Below, in pieces: positions 57,297 through 64,000 of a stretch of 64,000 bases of DNA. This DNA comes from Amycolatopsis saalfeldensis (GTDB lineage Bacteria > Actinomycetota > Actinomycetes > Mycobacteriales > Pseudonocardiaceae), in assembly GCF_900110575.1 (NCBI RefSeq), contig NZ_FOEF01000006.1, positions 124,001 through 188,000 of the forward strand, read 5' to 3'. The notes under the pieces are model-generated. The model ran no database searches. It was not told where the DNA came from and saw nothing but the letters and a program-made list of their open reading frames with translations. Within the stretch, counting starts at the first letter, position 1; every line of letters starts with the position of its first letter. The translations under genes were made by a program, and so were the position numbers.

Positions 57297-58109
57297 GTGT
57301 TCACCCTGAAGTCCGCGGCGAGCGTCGTCGCGGTGGCGGTCGCCAGCGCGACGTGCGGCATGCTGCTGACGGCCGGCAGCGCCGAAGCCATCGTCAACGG
57401 ACAGGACTCCACGCAGCGCTACTCGTTCATGGCCTCGATCCCGGAGACAGTGAACGGGACCGGGCAGCACGGCGTTTGCGGGGCGTCCCTGATCGATCCC
57501 CAGTGGGTGGTGACGGCGGGACACTGCGTGGACCCGAGCCTGGTGACGCCGGACGGCACGATCCGCGTCGGCAGTGGGTTCCGGTCCTCCGGGGGCACCG
57601 TCCGCCACATCGCGAAGATGGTGACGAACCCCGGTTACCTGCTGAGCGGCGAGAAGCCGTACAACCAGAACGACATCGCGCTGATCAAGCTCGACCGGCC
57701 GGTCGCCGAGCAGCCCGTCCGCCTGGCTGCCTGGCCCGGCGCGCCCGGCACTCCGACCCGGCTGCTCGGCTTCGGCACCGTCGTCGACACCAACGACCTT
57801 TCCCGGGCGGTGTACGCGGAACGGCTCCAGGAACTCGACACGCGCCGGGGCGCCGACGCCGAGTGCGGCACCGGTTACGCGGGCTGGAGCCGGTTGTGCA
57901 CGATCAGCCCGAAGCCGGAGGCCATGGCGTGCATCGGGGATTCCGGCGGCCCGCAGGTCCGGCGCGGCTTCGACGGGCGGTGGGAACTGATCGGAACCAC
58001 CTCCGGCCCTGGCAGCTCCCGTCCGACCTGCGCGGGCGGGCCGGGTCTCTACAGCAACGTGTCCGCCTTCTCGGGCTGGATCCGGCGGACGATCCACGCG
58101 GACCGCTGA
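57297..58109 (+). CDS. Secreted trypsin-like serine protease
   Basis: A 270-residue S1 protease. Signal peptide to about residue 30 (SAASVVAVAVASATCGMLLT), then the mature start IVNGQD, which is the classical zymogen-free IVxG N-terminus. Catalytic triad: H76 (TAGHCV), D126 (NDIALI), S216 (GDSGGP). The residue six before the catalytic serine is M210 rather than Asp (S1 pocket), so specificity may not be tryptic. The GTG at 57297 follows GAAGGGA by eight bases; an upstream in-frame GTG at 57264 is less likely. Monocistronic. Confidence 0.9.
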   Translation: MFTLKSAASVVAVAVASATCGMLLTAGSAEAIVNGQDSTQRYSFMASIPETVNGTGQHGVCGASLIDPQWVVTAGHCVDPSLVTPDGTIRVGSGFRSSGGTVRHIAKMVTNPGYLLSGEKPYNQNDIALIKLDRPVAEQPVRLAAWPGAPGTPTRLLGFGTVVDTNDLSRAVYAERLQELDTRRGADAECGTGYAGWSRLCTISPKPEAMACIGDSGGPQVRRGFDGRWELIGTTSGPGSSRPTCAGGPGLYSNVSAFSGWIRRTIHADR

Positions 58110-58124
58110 GGATCGGTTCAGCGG
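58103..58124. terminator. Hairpin built from two convergent stop codons
   Basis: CCGCTGA (58103-58109) pairs with TCAGCGG (58118-58124) over an eight-base loop. The arms contain the stop codons of the protease and of the phosphoribosyltransferase gene. Seven base pairs are few for a terminator, so the effect may be weak. Confidence 0.4.
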
Positions 58125-58984
58125 CGGCGGGACTCACGCAGCTTCCGGTCGACGGTCGTGCTCGTGCTGAGGGTGCGGGTCGCCGCGAGGCCGAGCACCG
58201 TCGTCGCGCCGGCCCGGCGGGCGGCGCGGGCGATGCCGGTCATCGTCGAGCCGGTCTGGTAGAGGTCGTCCACGATGAGGACGGTTTCGCCGGTCAGGTC
58301 CTCCCTGATCCGGTACCCGGCGAGCAGGCCCGCGCGTTCCTTCGTGGTCATCTGTTTCGCGGATTTCCGGCCGGCGGTCACCGGTTCGACCTCGACCCGG
58401 GGACGGCCGATCTGCTCGGCCACGTTGACGCCCAGCATGAAGCCGGCCGACGGGCCGGGCACATGCCCGGGGACCAGGAGGACCCGGTCGGCCCCGGCGA
58501 ACCAATCGTGCTGGGCGATCGTGTCGAAGAGCGCCTCACAGAGCTGCTTCCCGGCCGCGTCGACCTCCGGCTGGGGGAGGTCGTGATATTCGCCGTAGCG
58601 CTTCACCCGGCGGATCCACTCGCCCGTCTCGGTGGGCTGAGGCCCGGCGCCGTCGGCGGAGTCCTGGTAGAAGTCCAGGGCGAGCGCGGCGTTGAGCGAA
58701 TCCGGGTACTTGATTTCGATGACGTAGACGGTTTTGAGCAATTCCAGCAGCTCGGTCAGGCTCGGCGGCGGCTCGAAGTCGAGCCGGATCCGCTGCGGCC
58801 ACTGGCGCTCGCCGGCCGCGGGCCGGGCGACCTTGGCCCGCGGCAGGGCGCCGACGATGTGCCGGGTCGCCTCCTCGGAGCCGCGGAGATTCAGGAACCA
58901 GGTGGTCGACGACTTTTCGAGCTCGTAGTCCTCGAGCCGGTTCGCCCGGCTGTCCGCCTGGTAGTCCGTGGAAAAGTCCTTCAT
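58118..58984 (-). CDS. ComF-like phosphoribosyltransferase with unrecognised N-terminal half
   Basis: A 288-residue protein. The C-terminal 130 residues contain a type I phosphoribosyltransferase: VLLVPGHVPGPSAGFMLG and the PRPP loop TVLIVDDLYQTGSTMTGIA (two acidic residues then T-G-S/T). The N-terminal 150 residues (STTWFLNLRGSEEATRHIVG, VYVIEIKYPDSLNAALALDF, TGEWIRRVKRYGEYHD) match nothing I know and lack the ComF zinc fingers. The ATG at 58984 follows GAGGGGA by 10 bases. Substrate unknown. Convergent with the protease gene, divergent from the ferritin-like gene. Confidence 0.75.
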   Translation of the reverse strand: MKDFSTDYQADSRANRLEDYELEKSSTTWFLNLRGSEEATRHIVGALPRAKVARPAAGERQWPQRIRLDFEPPPSLTELLELLKTVYVIEIKYPDSLNAALALDFYQDSADGAGPQPTETGEWIRRVKRYGEYHDLPQPEVDAAGKQLCEALFDTIAQHDWFAGADRVLLVPGHVPGPSAGFMLGVNVAEQIGRPRVEVEPVTAGRKSAKQMTTKERAGLLAGYRIREDLTGETVLIVDDLYQTGSTMTGIARAARRAGATTVLGLAATRTLSTSTTVDRKLRESRRR

Positions 58985-59088
58985 GACGACGGTCCCCTCA
59001 CCCTCGGCACCGACCTTCCCACAGGCCTCCACCGGATCTCCACACTTTCCCCGCCGCAAGGGCACATCGAAGGGCCAGCATCGGTGCC

Positions 59089-59814
59089 GTGGACTGGCGA
59101 GGAGAATTCACGGCGGCAGCGCGGCGGCAGCGGGTACGGCCGGAACCCGAGTGGGGACGGGGCGCGCGGCTGGATCCCGTCGTCGCGCGGAGTGTCCAGC
59201 GGTTCCAGGTCGGGGAGTCCGGCGACGGGGCCAACCTGCTGGCCAAGGCGGGCGGGCGGTATCGGGAGGCGGTCGTGCTGTTCGTGGCCGAGGAGCAGAA
59301 TCACGCGCGGCTGCTCGCCCGGCTGCTGGCGGCCGCGGGGAGCCCGACGATCGACGCGCATTGGTCCGACGCGGTGTTCGTCCGGCTTCGGCGCGCGCTC
59401 GGGCTGCGGCTGGAGCTGATGGTGCTGCTGATCGCGGAAGTCGTGGCGCTGCGGTATTACCGGGCGCTGCGGGACGGCAGCGGGGACCCGCTCACCCGCG
59501 AGGTCGCCGCGCGCATCCTGGCCGACGAGGAGCGGCACGTGCCCTTCCACTGCGACCGGCTGCGTGGCGAGTTCGGCGGGACGACCGGCAAGGCCGTCGA
59601 GTTCGGGTGGCGGGTGCTGCTGGCCGGCGCGCTCGCGGTGGTGCTGCTCGACCACGGGCGGGCGCTGCGCCGGCTGGGGGTCACGCGGATCGCGTTCGCC
59701 GCCGGGGTGCTGGGCCGGTTCGAGCGGGTGCTGGTGGACGTCCACTATGGACGCACGGAGCCGGCTCGGGTGCGGCCCTTTCCGCGCCGGGCCAGGCCGC
59801 GGGGGCTGGTCTGA
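59089..59814 (+). CDS. Ferritin-like di-iron protein
   Basis: A 241-residue four-helix-bundle protein. Two metal-ligand helices are visible: FVAEEQNHARLLARLL (E-x-x-H) and ILADEERHVPFHCDRL (E-x-x-H), the ferritin/rubrerythrin di-iron pattern. LMVLLIAEVVALRYY supplies another acidic ligand. A more hydrophobic C-terminal segment (WRVLLAGALAVVLLDHG) could touch the membrane. The GTG at 59089 is the start. The family occurs in filamentous actinomycetes without a defined reaction. Oxidase or iron-handling roles are possible. Confidence 0.78.
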   Translation: MDWRGEFTAAARRQRVRPEPEWGRGARLDPVVARSVQRFQVGESGDGANLLAKAGGRYREAVVLFVAEEQNHARLLARLLAAAGSPTIDAHWSDAVFVRLRRALGLRLELMVLLIAEVVALRYYRALRDGSGDPLTREVAARILADEERHVPFHCDRLRGEFGGTTGKAVEFGWRVLLAGALAVVLLDHGRALRRLGVTRIAFAAGVLGRFERVLVDVHYGRTEPARVRPFPRRARPRGLV

Positions 59815-59823
59815 AGAACCGCG

Positions 59824-60438
59824 TCAGCGCAGGAGTGACGCGAGGTGCGCGCGCAGCACGTCGCGGCAATCCTGCTCCGAAGTCACTTCGGGCTGCAGGA
59901 CGGCGCGGAAGCTCAACCCGTCCAGCAGGGCCGCCAATCGCTGGGCCTCGGGGGCGGCGGCTTCGGACGGCAGCAGGTCCTGGCGGGCCATCGCGTCGGT
60001 GATGCGCCGGGCCAGGATCAGCGTGCCCCGCATCGCCTCACGCGCCAGGTCCGTGATCTCCTGGTCGACCCGGGCGGCGACGAGGAACTCCACCAGGACG
60101 GCGGCCTCGGCCCGCCGGGTCGCGTCGAGGGGGAGCAACTCGGCCAGGAACTCCGTCAGCTGGTCCGCCGCCTCCTCGCGGGTCAGCTCCGACAACGGGC
60201 GCAGCGACTCCCGGCGCCGCTCCAGCCGGGCCGTCACGCGGTCGATGGTCGAGCGCATGGCGAAGCGCATCAGGTCGCGCTGGCCGTCGAAGTAGTGCCG
60301 CACCGAGCCGATGTTCAGCCCGGCCTCGGTCGCCACCGACCGCAGCGACACGGCCTGCAGTCCGTCGCGCGCGGCCAGCCGCAGCACGGCGTCCGCGATG
60401 TGCGCTCGCCGCTGCTCACTGTCGACCTGCTTGGGCAC
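59824..60438 (-). CDS. TetR-family regulator
   Basis: A 204-residue repressor. The helix-turn-helix is at about residues 10-56 (RAHIADAVLRLAARDGLQAV, SLRSVATEAGLNIGSVRHYF). The C-terminal ligand domain is of the common TetR_C type. The GTG at 60438 is 10 bases from the first of two operator-like palindromes. Divergent from a two-gene operon of tiny membrane proteins, which is its likely target. Confidence 0.9.
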   Translation of the reverse strand: MPKQVDSEQRRAHIADAVLRLAARDGLQAVSLRSVATEAGLNIGSVRHYFDGQRDLMRFAMRSTIDRVTARLERRRESLRPLSELTREEAADQLTEFLAELLPLDATRRAEAAVLVEFLVAARVDQEITDLAREAMRGTLILARRITDAMARQDLLPSEAAAPEAQRLAALLDGLSFRAVLQPEVTSEQDCRDVLRAHLASLLR

Positions 60439-60448
60439 TGGACCTTTC

Positions 60449-60490
60449 TATCACACCTGTGATACGAATGTTTATGTCACAGTCGTGATA
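60449..60490. promoter_or_regulatory. Paired TetR operators
   Basis: TATCACACCTGTGATA (60449-60464) is palindromic in TATCACA/TGTGATA, and TGTCACAGTCGTGATA (60475-60490) matches it at 12 of 16 positions. Centres are 26 bases apart. They fill the gap between the TetR gene and the divergent micro-membrane operon. Confidence 0.8.
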
Positions 60491-60509
60491 GAAAAACGAG
60501 GTGGGAGAC

Positions 60510-60794
60510 ATGGAGACGGTGCTCAACCTGCTGCTGATCCGGTTCGGCCTGATCGCCGCGGGTGTGGTGGTCCTCGGGCTGGTGGCCTTCGCGGCCGCGG
60601 TTTCGTTGCGGCGCAAGGGAAAGAGCGATCGTGTACGGGACGGGGTGGCGACCGCCGCCCGGTTCGCCGGACGGGTGCTGGACGAGCGGCACGGCGGTGG
60701 TTTCCGAGCCCGGCGTGGGGGTGGGCTCGGGAACCGCGTCGCCCGCGAGGCCGTGCGGCGGATCGACAACAGCGTCGGCCGGGGTGACCGATGA
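60510..60794 (+). CDS. Small single-helix membrane protein
   Basis: A 94-residue protein with one N-terminal membrane helix (about residues 8-32, LIRFGLIAAGVVVLGLVAFA) and a strongly basic, Gly/Arg-rich cytoplasmic tail (RRKGKSDRVRDGV, GGGFRARRGGGLGNRVARE). GAGGTGGGAG precedes the ATG at 60510. It shares four bases (ATGA) with the next gene. The basic tail could bind RNA, DNA or acidic lipids. No family recognised. Confidence 0.7.
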   Translation: METVLNLLLIRFGLIAAGVVVLGLVAFAAAVSLRRKGKSDRVRDGVATAARFAGRVLDERHGGGFRARRGGGLGNRVAREAVRRIDNSVGRGDR

Positions 60795-60937
60795 CCGCGC
60801 AACCGGCCGTCGCCGACGGCCAGGAGGTCCTGCACGAGCTGATGATGGACCTGCTGGTCAAGGGCCTGATCGTGCTGGGCGCGGTGGTCCTGCTGGTGCT
60901 CGGCGCGGTGGTGATCTGGCGCCGCGCCGGGCGGTGA
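60791..60937 (+). CDS. 48-residue membrane micro-protein
   Basis: A complete short gene: ATG at 60791 overlapping the preceding stop (ATGA), TGA at 60935-60937. The protein has a hydrophilic start (TAQPAVADGQEVLHELMMDL), one membrane helix (GLIVLGAVVLLVLGAVVIW) and the end RRAGR. The tight coupling, codon use and clear helix support a real gene despite its size. It probably works with the upstream basic membrane protein under TetR control. Function unknown. Confidence 0.65.
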   Translation: MTAQPAVADGQEVLHELMMDLLVKGLIVLGAVVLLVLGAVVIWRRAGR

Positions 60938-60966
60938 CGCGGGGGCACCGCGACGGCGCCCCCGCG
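60938..60966. terminator. Bidirectional terminator
   Basis: CGCGGGGGC pairs with GCCCCCGCG across an 11-base loop. It starts right at the stop of the micro-protein gene and lies before the convergent prolyl oligopeptidase stop. Confidence 0.75.
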
Positions 60967-60974
60967 CCACGGCG

Positions 60975-62987
60975 TCAGCCCGCCAGCCGGGACCAGAGGA
61001 ACTCGAACACCAGCGCCCACTTGAACGCGAGCTGCTTGTTGTCCGCGGCGCCGCCGTGGCCGCCTTCGATGTTCTCGTAGTACCGGACGCCGTGGCCCTG
61101 TTCGCTCATGCGCGCCACCATCTTCCGGGCGTGGCCGGGGTGCACGCGGTCGTCGCGGGTGGACGTGGCGAACAGGGTCGGCGGGTACTTCCGTCCCTTG
61201 TGGACATTGTGGTACGGCGAGTACTCCGCGATGTACTCCCATTCCGCCGGCACGTCCGGGTCGCCCCACTCGGCCATCCACGAAGCACCCGCCAGCAGCA
61301 GGTGGTAGCGCCGCATGTCCAGCAGCGGCACCTGGCTGACGATCGCGCCGAACAGCTCCGGGTACCGCGTGAGCATCACGCCCATGAGCAGCCCGCCGTT
61401 GCTGCCGCCTTGGATGCCGAGGCGGGCGGGCGTGGTGATCCCGCGGGCGGTCAGGTCGGCGGCCACGGCGGCGAAATCCTCGTACACCTTGTGCCGGTTG
61501 GCTTTGATGGCGCTCGAGTGCCAGTCCGGCCCGTACTCGCCGCCGCCGCGGATGTTCGCGACGACGTACGTGCCGCCGCGCGCCAGCCAGCCGCGCCCGA
61601 TCACGCCGCTGTACGAGGGCGTCAGCGAGACTTCGAAGCCGCCGTAACCGGTCAGCAGCGTCGGGCCGCCTTCCGCGCCCGAGGGCCGCACCACGAAGTA
61701 TGGGATCTTCGTACCGTCCTCCGACGTGGCGAAGTGCTGGCTGACCTCGATCCCCTCCGTGGCGAAGAACGCGGGCGCCTGCTTGAGCACCTCGACCTCC
61801 TCGCCGACGACGCCGCGGCTCAGCGTGGAAGGCTGCAGGTAGCTGGACGAGTCGATGAGGTACTCGTCGTCGACGTCCGGCTCGGTGTCCACGATCTCGG
61901 CGCTGCCGAACTCCGGCGCCCCGCCCAGCGGCGCCTCCGCCCAGCCGTCCGGGCCCGGGGTGAGCACGCGCAGCTCGGACTTGACGTCGTGCAGCGTCGC
62001 GAGCAGCAGGTGGTGGCGCGTCCAGGCCCAGTAGTCCAGCGAGGTGTGCGCGTCCGGCGTGAACAGTGCGGTGAAGTCGCGGGCACCGGCCATGAAGGCG
62101 TCGTAGCCGATCACCAGCAAGGAACCGCCCGGGTACTCGACGCCGCCGGCGGTCCACGGCGTGCGGGGGTGCACCAGCAGCCACTCGCGGTGCACCGAGG
62201 CGCGCGCGTCGTCCGGCACGTCGACCTTGACCAGCCCGGAAGCCGTCCGCTCGAACAGCTCCGTGCGGTAGAACTCGATGGACCGGTGGACGAAGTCGCG
62301 CTCGAAGCCCTCGGTCGGGTCGTGGTAGGCGGTCGCGGCGACGTCGTCCGGCTTGGCCTCGTACACCAGCTTCGCCTGCTCGACCGGCGTGCCGCGGCGC
62401 CACTCCTTCGCCAGCCGCGGGTAGCCGGAGTTCGTCAGCGTGCCGGGGCCGAAGTCGGTGCCGAGGTACAGCGTGTCGGCATCGATCCAGCCGACGCGGT
62501 TCTTGGCCTCGGGCAGGAAGAAGCCGTCCTCGACGAAGGCGTGCGCGTCGAGGTCGAACTCGCGGACCACGGTCGCGTCCGCGCCGCCGCGGGACAGCTC
62601 CACCAGGCCCAGCCGGTGGTCCGGGCGCAGCACCGCGGCGCCCTTCCACACCCAGTTCTCGCCCTCGGCCTCGGCCAGCGCGTCGAGGTCGAGCAGCACC
62701 TCCCACTCGGGCTCGGCCTGGCGGTAGCTGCTCAGCGTGGTGCGCCGCCAGAGACCCCGCTGATGCCCGGCGTCCTGCCAGAAGTTGTACAGGTGCGCGC
62801 CGCGGCGCACGACGTACGGGATGCGGCCGTCGGCGTCGAGCACTTCCCGGATCTCGTCCCGCAGCGCGGCGAAGCGCTCGCCGGAGGTCAACGCCTCCAG
62901 CGTCTCGGCGTTGCGGGTGCGGACCCAGTCCAGTGCCTCGTCGCCGGTCACGTCTTCCAGCCACAGGTACGGATCTTCGACAGCCAT
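60975..62987 (-). CDS. Prolyl oligopeptidase family serine peptidase
   Basis: A 670-residue S9 peptidase. The N-terminal beta-propeller starts with EDPYLWLEDVTGDEALDWVR. The C-terminal alpha/beta hydrolase has the nucleophile S529 in GIQGGSNGGLLMG, the acid in TSTRDDRVHPGHA and the histidine in NIEGGHGGA. The ATG at 62987 is chosen because GAGGAG lies nine bases before it; an ATG at 63008 lacks a ribosome site. There is no signal peptide, so it is cytoplasmic and cleaves short Pro-containing peptides. Length is slightly below the 700-residue norm but the domains are complete. Confidence 0.93.
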   Translation of the reverse strand: MAVEDPYLWLEDVTGDEALDWVRTRNAETLEALTSGERFAALRDEIREVLDADGRIPYVVRRGAHLYNFWQDAGHQRGLWRRTTLSSYRQAEPEWEVLLDLDALAEAEGENWVWKGAAVLRPDHRLGLVELSRGGADATVVREFDLDAHAFVEDGFFLPEAKNRVGWIDADTLYLGTDFGPGTLTNSGYPRLAKEWRRGTPVEQAKLVYEAKPDDVAATAYHDPTEGFERDFVHRSIEFYRTELFERTASGLVKVDVPDDARASVHREWLLVHPRTPWTAGGVEYPGGSLLVIGYDAFMAGARDFTALFTPDAHTSLDYWAWTRHHLLLATLHDVKSELRVLTPGPDGWAEAPLGGAPEFGSAEIVDTEPDVDDEYLIDSSSYLQPSTLSRGVVGEEVEVLKQAPAFFATEGIEVSQHFATSEDGTKIPYFVVRPSGAEGGPTLLTGYGGFEVSLTPSYSGVIGRGWLARGGTYVVANIRGGGEYGPDWHSSAIKANRHKVYEDFAAVAADLTARGITTPARLGIQGGSNGGLLMGVMLTRYPELFGAIVSQVPLLDMRRYHLLLAGASWMAEWGDPDVPAEWEYIAEYSPYHNVHKGRKYPPTLFATSTRDDRVHPGHARKMVARMSEQGHGVRYYENIEGGHGGAADNKQLAFKWALVFEFLWSRLAG

Positions 62988-63127
62988 GGGCCCGGTCTCC
63001 TCACTCATCTGCCCAGTCTTGCCGTAACACCCTGCTCCCGGCCACCGGATCGGCGTTCCCGTTTCGTGATCCCGGCACCGGGGCCCGACCGTATGCTGGA
63101 CCGCGGGTCGGACAGGGGGAGCGAAAC

Positions 63128-64000
63128 GTGACCGAACGGGCTGACGGCGAAGGGCCGCCGGAGCAGGCCGGGCCACCACTACCGCCGCCGGTGGTGGCCC
63201 GGCCTCCGGGCTTCGCGCCGCCGGGGCCGTATTGGCCACCGCCCGCCTGGGCTCCGCCGCCCCCGCCGCCGCGCCGTCGCGGGCTGGCCGGCGCCATGAT
63301 CGCGGTGGTCATCGTGGTGGCCGCGCTCGCGTTGATGGCCGCGGTCCCGCGCGAGCTGTCCGGCAACGCCGTGGCCGCGCCCGGCTCCGCCCAGCGGTCC
63401 GAGGCGGGCCGCCCGCTCAGCGGTGCGGGGACCGACCCGCGCGCGGTCGTCCAGCTGGAGACGAACCCGCTGCTCGCGGCCGGCGTCACGCTCGCCCGCG
63501 TCTCGTGTGATCTGCCCGCGCTCGGCCGCCAGGACGCGCAGCTCCAGGGGTTCTACAGCGCGCTGGTCAGTTGTCTTGACGAGGCTTGGCGCCCGGCGCT
63601 GGACAAGGTCGGCGAGCCGCGGCTGCCGGCCACGGTGTCGGTCACGCTGCCGAAGGTCAGCGCGTGCGGCGCCGCGCCGTCCAAGGAGGAGGCCGTCGCC
63701 TATTACTGCGGCGGCGACACCACGATCTACGCGCCCGCCGACTGGATGCTGTCGGACGCCGGGCTGAACCGCTCGCGCCACCTCGCGACCATCGCCCACG
63801 AGTACGGCCACCACGTGCAGCGGGAGAGCGGCATCCTGGCCGCGGCCGCCGACAAGATGTCCACACCGGACCAGAGCAGCCCGGGCGACCAGGCGATCGT
63901 GCGCCGGATCGAGTTGCAGGCCAACTGTTTCGGCGCGTTGTTCGTCGCGAGCGCGATCGGCCAGGGCTCGGTCAGCCGGGCGGTCGGCAACGCCGCGGTG
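63128..64000 (+). CDS. Neutral zinc metallopeptidase (YpfJ-like), N-terminal part
   Basis: The gene runs off the right edge after 291 residues. A Pro-rich cytoplasmic start (PPLPPPVVARPPGFAPP, PPPPPPRRRG) and one membrane helix (about 55-75, AMIAVVIVVAALALMAAV) precede an external domain. This carries the zinc motif HEYGHH and the downstream glutamate region IELQANCFGALF. The GTG at 63128 lies seven bases after GGGGGAG. Such anchored metallopeptidases are common in actinomycetes. Substrates are unknown. Confidence 0.88.
   Translation, partial: MTERADGEGPPEQAGPPLPPPVVARPPGFAPPGPYWPPPAWAPPPPPPRRRGLAGAMIAVVIVVAALALMAAVPRELSGNAVAAPGSAQRSEAGRPLSGAGTDPRAVVQLETNPLLAAGVTLARVSCDLPALGRQDAQLQGFYSALVSCLDEAWRPALDKVGEPRLPATVSVTLPKVSACGAAPSKEEAVAYYCGGDTTIYAPADWMLSDAGLNRSRHLATIAHEYGHHVQRESGILAAAADKMSTPDQSSPGDQAIVRRIELQANCFGALFVASAIGQGSVSRAVGNAAV

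Overview
The window is 64 kb of high-GC actinobacterial chromosome. Gene order recA-recX ... miaB-(small membrane protein)-DUF349-miaA-dapF ... hflX ... lexA/LysM-nrdR matches the Mycobacterium tuberculosis Rv2737c-Rv2718c neighbourhood. Mycothiol-dependent enzymes, GTG starts, GTGA stop/start overlaps and B12-dependent ribonucleotide reductase also fit. The nucleotide style and gene set look most like Pseudonocardiaceae (Amycolatopsis or a relative); this is an inference, since there is no rRNA in the window. No tRNA, rRNA, CRISPR array, insertion sequence or prophage was found.

Layout. 1-5.5 kb: GNAT fragment, YbaK-type deacylase, an SOS-boxed HEPN-like gene, a mycothiol-dependent isomerase, a VOC protein carrying a ~230-residue repeat insertion, an ACT-GNAT acetyltransferase and peptide deformylase. 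5.5-12.6 kb: giant Lhr helicase, a membrane-tethered Hsp70-like protein and DUF3046. 12.6-14.8 kb: recA (SOS box plus RecA-NDp promoter) and recX. 14.8-17.4 kb: Entner-Doudoroff genes edd-eda. 17.5-22.1 kb: an overlapping succinate dehydrogenase operon behind a CRP/GlxR-like site. 22.2-26.8 kb: secreted protein, amidohydrolase, DUF4037, DUF1275 and methyltransferase. 26.9-30.3 kb: gluABCD-type amino-acid ABC transporter. 30.6-33.9 kb: OmpR-type two-component pair and an MFS exporter. 34-37.8 kb: secreted protein, a truncated HTH-STAND NTPase, a TAXI lipoprotein and a decayed stretch. 37.8-50 kb: miaB to hflX, with a valS-MFS-ArsR insert between dapF and hflX. 50-51.7 kb: lexA divergent from a LysM cell-division gene. 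51.7-52.7 kb: gene-free repetitive DNA. 52.7-56.2 kb: nrdR-nrdJ behind two DnaA-box matches. 56.2-64 kb: toxin-antitoxin pair, trypsin-like protease, a phosphoribosyltransferase of unusual architecture, ferritin-like protein, TetR with two tiny membrane proteins, prolyl oligopeptidase and a zinc metallopeptidase fragment.

Functionally the window is rich in DNA-damage and DNA-precursor control. LexA lies among its own sites: recA, the lexA/LysM intergenic region and the HEPN gene all carry matches to the actinobacterial SOS box. recA and the LysM gene also carry matches to the PafBC-dependent RecA-NDp promoter. nrdRJ, which supplies dNTPs, has DnaA boxes in its promoter. The less explained items are the VOC minisatellite, the truncated STAND gene with an adjacent gene graveyard, the composite Phd/HicB antitoxin module, the two-gene micro-membrane operon under paired TetR operators, and the ComF-like phosphoribosyltransferase with an unrecognised N-terminal half.
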